Assembly (NCBI GenBank): GCA_003250135.1
Contig: QKHF01000038.1
Span: 1-7,567 of the forward strand
Direction: 5' to 3'
Length of the DNA stretch: 7,567 nucleotides
Source of the DNA: Paracoccaceae bacterium
GTDB taxonomy: Bacteria; Pseudomonadota; Alphaproteobacteria; Rhodobacterales; Rhodobacteraceae
The position numbers and the translations under genes are program-made. The notes under the pieces are model-generated. The model did not search any database, was not told the origin of the DNA, and saw only the letters and a list, made by a program, of their open reading frames with translations. Positions 6,563 through 7,567 of this stretch are shown here, one piece after another. Every line of letters starts with the position of its first letter. The stretch's first letter is position 1.

Positions 6563-6610
6563 GTTCCCTTTTAGGAGATTTCCCTGCAAACAGGGATATT
6601 AACAGGGAAC
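6563..6610. repeat. Nested inverted repeats built from the GGGA motif
   Basis: An outer perfect 7-bp pair, GTTCCCT (6563-6569) and AGGGAAC (6604-6610), encloses an inner perfect 6-bp pair, TCCCTG (6581-6586) and CAGGGA (6591-6596), with a CAAA loop. The same hexamer CAGGGA therefore appears twice directly (6591 and 6603, 12 bp apart) and is mirrored on the other strand. This could form a cruciform or RNA hairpin, or be paired protein-binding sites. Confidence 0.6.
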
Positions 6611-6680
6611 TGCTCGAAATATGCTGCATTTCGGGGAATCTCGTCCGGAAACGCCGTGCGTTTTCAATGCGTTATCTGCG

Positions 6681-6712
6681 AATTCCCTAAAACTCCAAAC
6701 AGGGAATTTTTT
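6681..6712 (+). terminator. 8-bp inverted repeat followed by a T-run, possible terminator
   Basis: AATTCCCT (6681-6688) pairs perfectly with AGGGAATT (6701-6708) across a 12-base loop. The 3' arm runs into six consecutive T residues (6707-6712). On the plus strand this has the shape of an intrinsic terminator, which could stop rightward transcription from the tRNA side before it enters the opposing recombinase gene. The stem is AT-rich with a large loop, so it may be weak. Its right arm is also the first unit of the repeat array, so the fold may be incidental. Confidence 0.35.
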
Positions 6713-6770
6713 CGGGCGAACAGGGAATTTTCGGGCGGGATCAGGGAAGCGATTCAGGCCTAGCAGGGAT
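6698..6770. repeat. Iterated CAGGGA(A) array with 21-22 bp period
   Basis: CAGGGA occurs at 6700, 6721, 6742 and 6764, spacings of 21, 21 and 22 bp, that is two helical turns, so all copies face the same side of the DNA. The first two units are nearly the same over their whole length (AACAGGGAATTTT, then a CGGGCG block). The third shares CAGGGAAGCG and the fourth only AGCAGGGAT. The array ends eight bases before the recombinase stop codon at 6778. Regular phasing of a short core is typical of multimeric protein binding (iteron-like or recombination-accessory sites). Confidence 0.75.
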
Positions 6771-6777
6771 GTGCGAA

Positions 6778-7567
6778 TTAACCCGCGAATCCAAAGCGCC
6801 GCTCCTGCTCCGACCAGTCGAGCGGCACGCCCTGGCGGAGGATCTCGGCGAGCGTGAACTCGGTCGGCTGCGTCCCCTGCATGATCGCTTTCTGGATCCG
6901 CGGCGCGAGGAAAGCGAGGGGAGTCCGGGTTCGGATATAGGCGGGCGATTTGCCGCTCGCCCTGGCGATCGCGGTCAGTTTTTTGCCCGCCTTGATGTCG
7001 TCCATCCAGCGATGGGCCTCGGCGAGCCGACGGACCAAGGTCGCGTCCGGCTCGGCTTCGCGCTCGCCGGCGACGATGCGGGTCTCGACGCCGCGGCGGC
7101 GGAGCCGGAACGGCGCCTCGACTACGAGAAGCTTTGGGTCGAGCTCCACGGCGTCGAGGTCGAGCGCGGCGGCGAGGCGGGCCGCGTCCAGTTCGAGGTG
7201 AAGCGCGCCGGGCGCGAGTTTGGCCGACGCCACGAGTTCGCGGCATGCGCCGGGATCGGCGCGGAGGCGTTCGGCCAGCGTTTCCGCGCGGCAGGTCACG
7301 GCATTGGCGCGCGCCGCGTCGGGCGCGTCCAGGATCGCTTGCCGGGCCGCCGAGACCTCGAGATGCGCGGCGATGGCGGACACGGTCGCCCGCTCCAGTT
7401 CAGGCCCGGGAAGCCGCCAGCCTCTTGGGTCTTTCGACCCGCCGGCCTTCAGGAGCCGGTTCGAGACGTAGTAGCGCAGCCGTTTTCCGCATCGCGTCGT
7501 GTGGGTCGGGGTCAGCCGGTCGCCGGTCTCGTCAAAGAGCTTGCCCGCGAGCGGCGAGCGCGCGCCG
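6778..7567 (-). CDS. Large serine recombinase, C-terminal 262 residues (N-terminus beyond the right edge)
   Basis: The minus-strand frame is open from the window edge to TAA at 6778-6780. The GTG at 7383 is internal, not a start, because the frame upstream is open and conserved. The first visible residues (SPLAGKLFDETGDRLTPTH, then KRLRYYVSNRLL, about nt 7450-7560) match the zinc-ribbon-like domain that follows the recombinase domain in large serine recombinases. Next come a helical region, then RRLAEAHRWMDDIKAG and a helix-turn-helix-like stretch (LTAIARASGKSPAYIRT, about 6925-6978). The C-terminus, LAFLAPRIQKAI to GVPLDWSEQERRFGF, is the one I associate with alphaproteobacterial recombinase-family proteins. 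The catalytic serine domain would be in the missing part, so activity cannot be judged. The zinc-ligand cysteine pairs are not seen. Likely role: site-specific excision, integration or inversion of DNA. Confidence 0.85.
   Translation of the reverse strand, partial: GARSPLAGKLFDETGDRLTPTHTTRCGKRLRYYVSNRLLKAGGSKDPRGWRLPGPELERATVSAIAAHLEVSAARQAILDAPDAARANAVTCRAETLAERLRADPGACRELVASAKLAPGALHLELDAARLAAALDLDAVELDPKLLVVEAPFRLRRRGVETRIVAGEREAEPDATLVRRLAEAHRWMDDIKAGKKLTAIARASGKSPAYIRTRTPLAFLAPRIQKAIMQGTQPTEFTLAEILRQGVPLDWSEQERRFGFAG

Larger units (their letters stand above)
6414..6777. other. Gene-free region between tRNA-Ser and the recombinase gene
   Basis: I find no credible coding frame in these 364 bases. 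The left part (to about 6560) is GC-rich and holds only a weak hairpin (TCCCG at 6459-6463 with CGGGA at 6470-6474) and a GCGCG/CGCGC stretch near 6480. The right part (6560-6777) is clearly less GC-rich and is dominated by CAGGGA(A) motifs and their inverted copies, listed separately. The 3' end of the tRNA is not repeated here, so no second attachment copy is visible within the window. Confidence 0.7.

Noticed and set aside
6337..6690. A plus-strand 117-codon frame starting inside the tRNA
   Set aside because: It begins within the tRNA gene, runs through the inverted repeats, and has no ribosome-binding site or conserved motif.
6698..6770. CRISPR array
   Set aside because: Units are 21-22 bp with a core of only 6-7 bp conserved and no unique spacers of uniform length between long identical repeats.
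6599..7246. A minus-strand 215-codon Arg/Pro-rich frame
   Set aside because: It overlaps the recombinase in another frame on the same strand; the recombinase frame carries recognisable domains while this one is low-complexity.

Overview
The window looks like a chromosomal segment of an alphaproteobacterium. It is GC-rich throughout, with strong G/C third-position bias. It carries an Anbu (proteasome-like peptidase) gene cluster of the kind common in Alphaproteobacteria, a tRNA-Ser(GCU) with encoded CCA, and the C-terminal part of an alphaproteobacterial-type large serine recombinase. I cannot name a genus from the sequence alone.

Layout. (1) Positions 1-565: a leftward pair, a small coiled-coil protein and then the first 66 residues of a GT4-like glycosyltransferase that leaves the window. 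The two genes overlap by ATGA. A 122-bp divergent intergenic region (444-565) separates them from the rightward genes and contains a near-match to a CtrA-type site. (2) 566-1222: a family-2 sulfotransferase. Together with the glycosyltransferase this hints at a polysaccharide or surface-glycan neighbourhood. (3) 1315-5254: a tight four-gene rightward operon with gaps of 12, 10 and 15 nt. It encodes a circularly permuted ATP-grasp enzyme, an alpha-E protein, a transglutaminase-like cysteine protease/amidase and the proteasome-like Ntn hydrolase Anbu. Catalytic residues are visible in the two hydrolases and the conserved ATP-grasp motifs are present, so the system looks intact. (4) 5365-6255: a member of the dihydrodipicolinate synthase/N-acetylneuraminate lyase aldolase superfamily. 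It is preceded by two overlapping, mutually exclusive hairpins that lie across a possible promoter. (5) 6323-6413: tRNA-Ser(GCU). (6) 6414-6777: a 364-bp gene-free stretch that is less GC-rich in its right half. It is packed with CAGGGA(A) motifs, including four copies at 21-22 bp spacing and two inverted-repeat structures. (7) 6778-7567: a leftward serine recombinase lacking its N-terminus, which lies beyond the window. The repeat array abuts its stop codon.

How the parts work together. The ATP-grasp/alpha-E pair is predicted (from published comparative genomics, not shown biochemically here) to make or ligate a peptide or amide modification. The transglutaminase-like enzyme and Anbu would trim or remove it, making the operon a self-contained peptide-tagging and proteolysis or peptide-metabolite module. 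The right end (tRNA-Ser, repeat array, serine recombinase) looks like a junction with an accessory or integrated segment. The repeat array is the least explained structure in the window.
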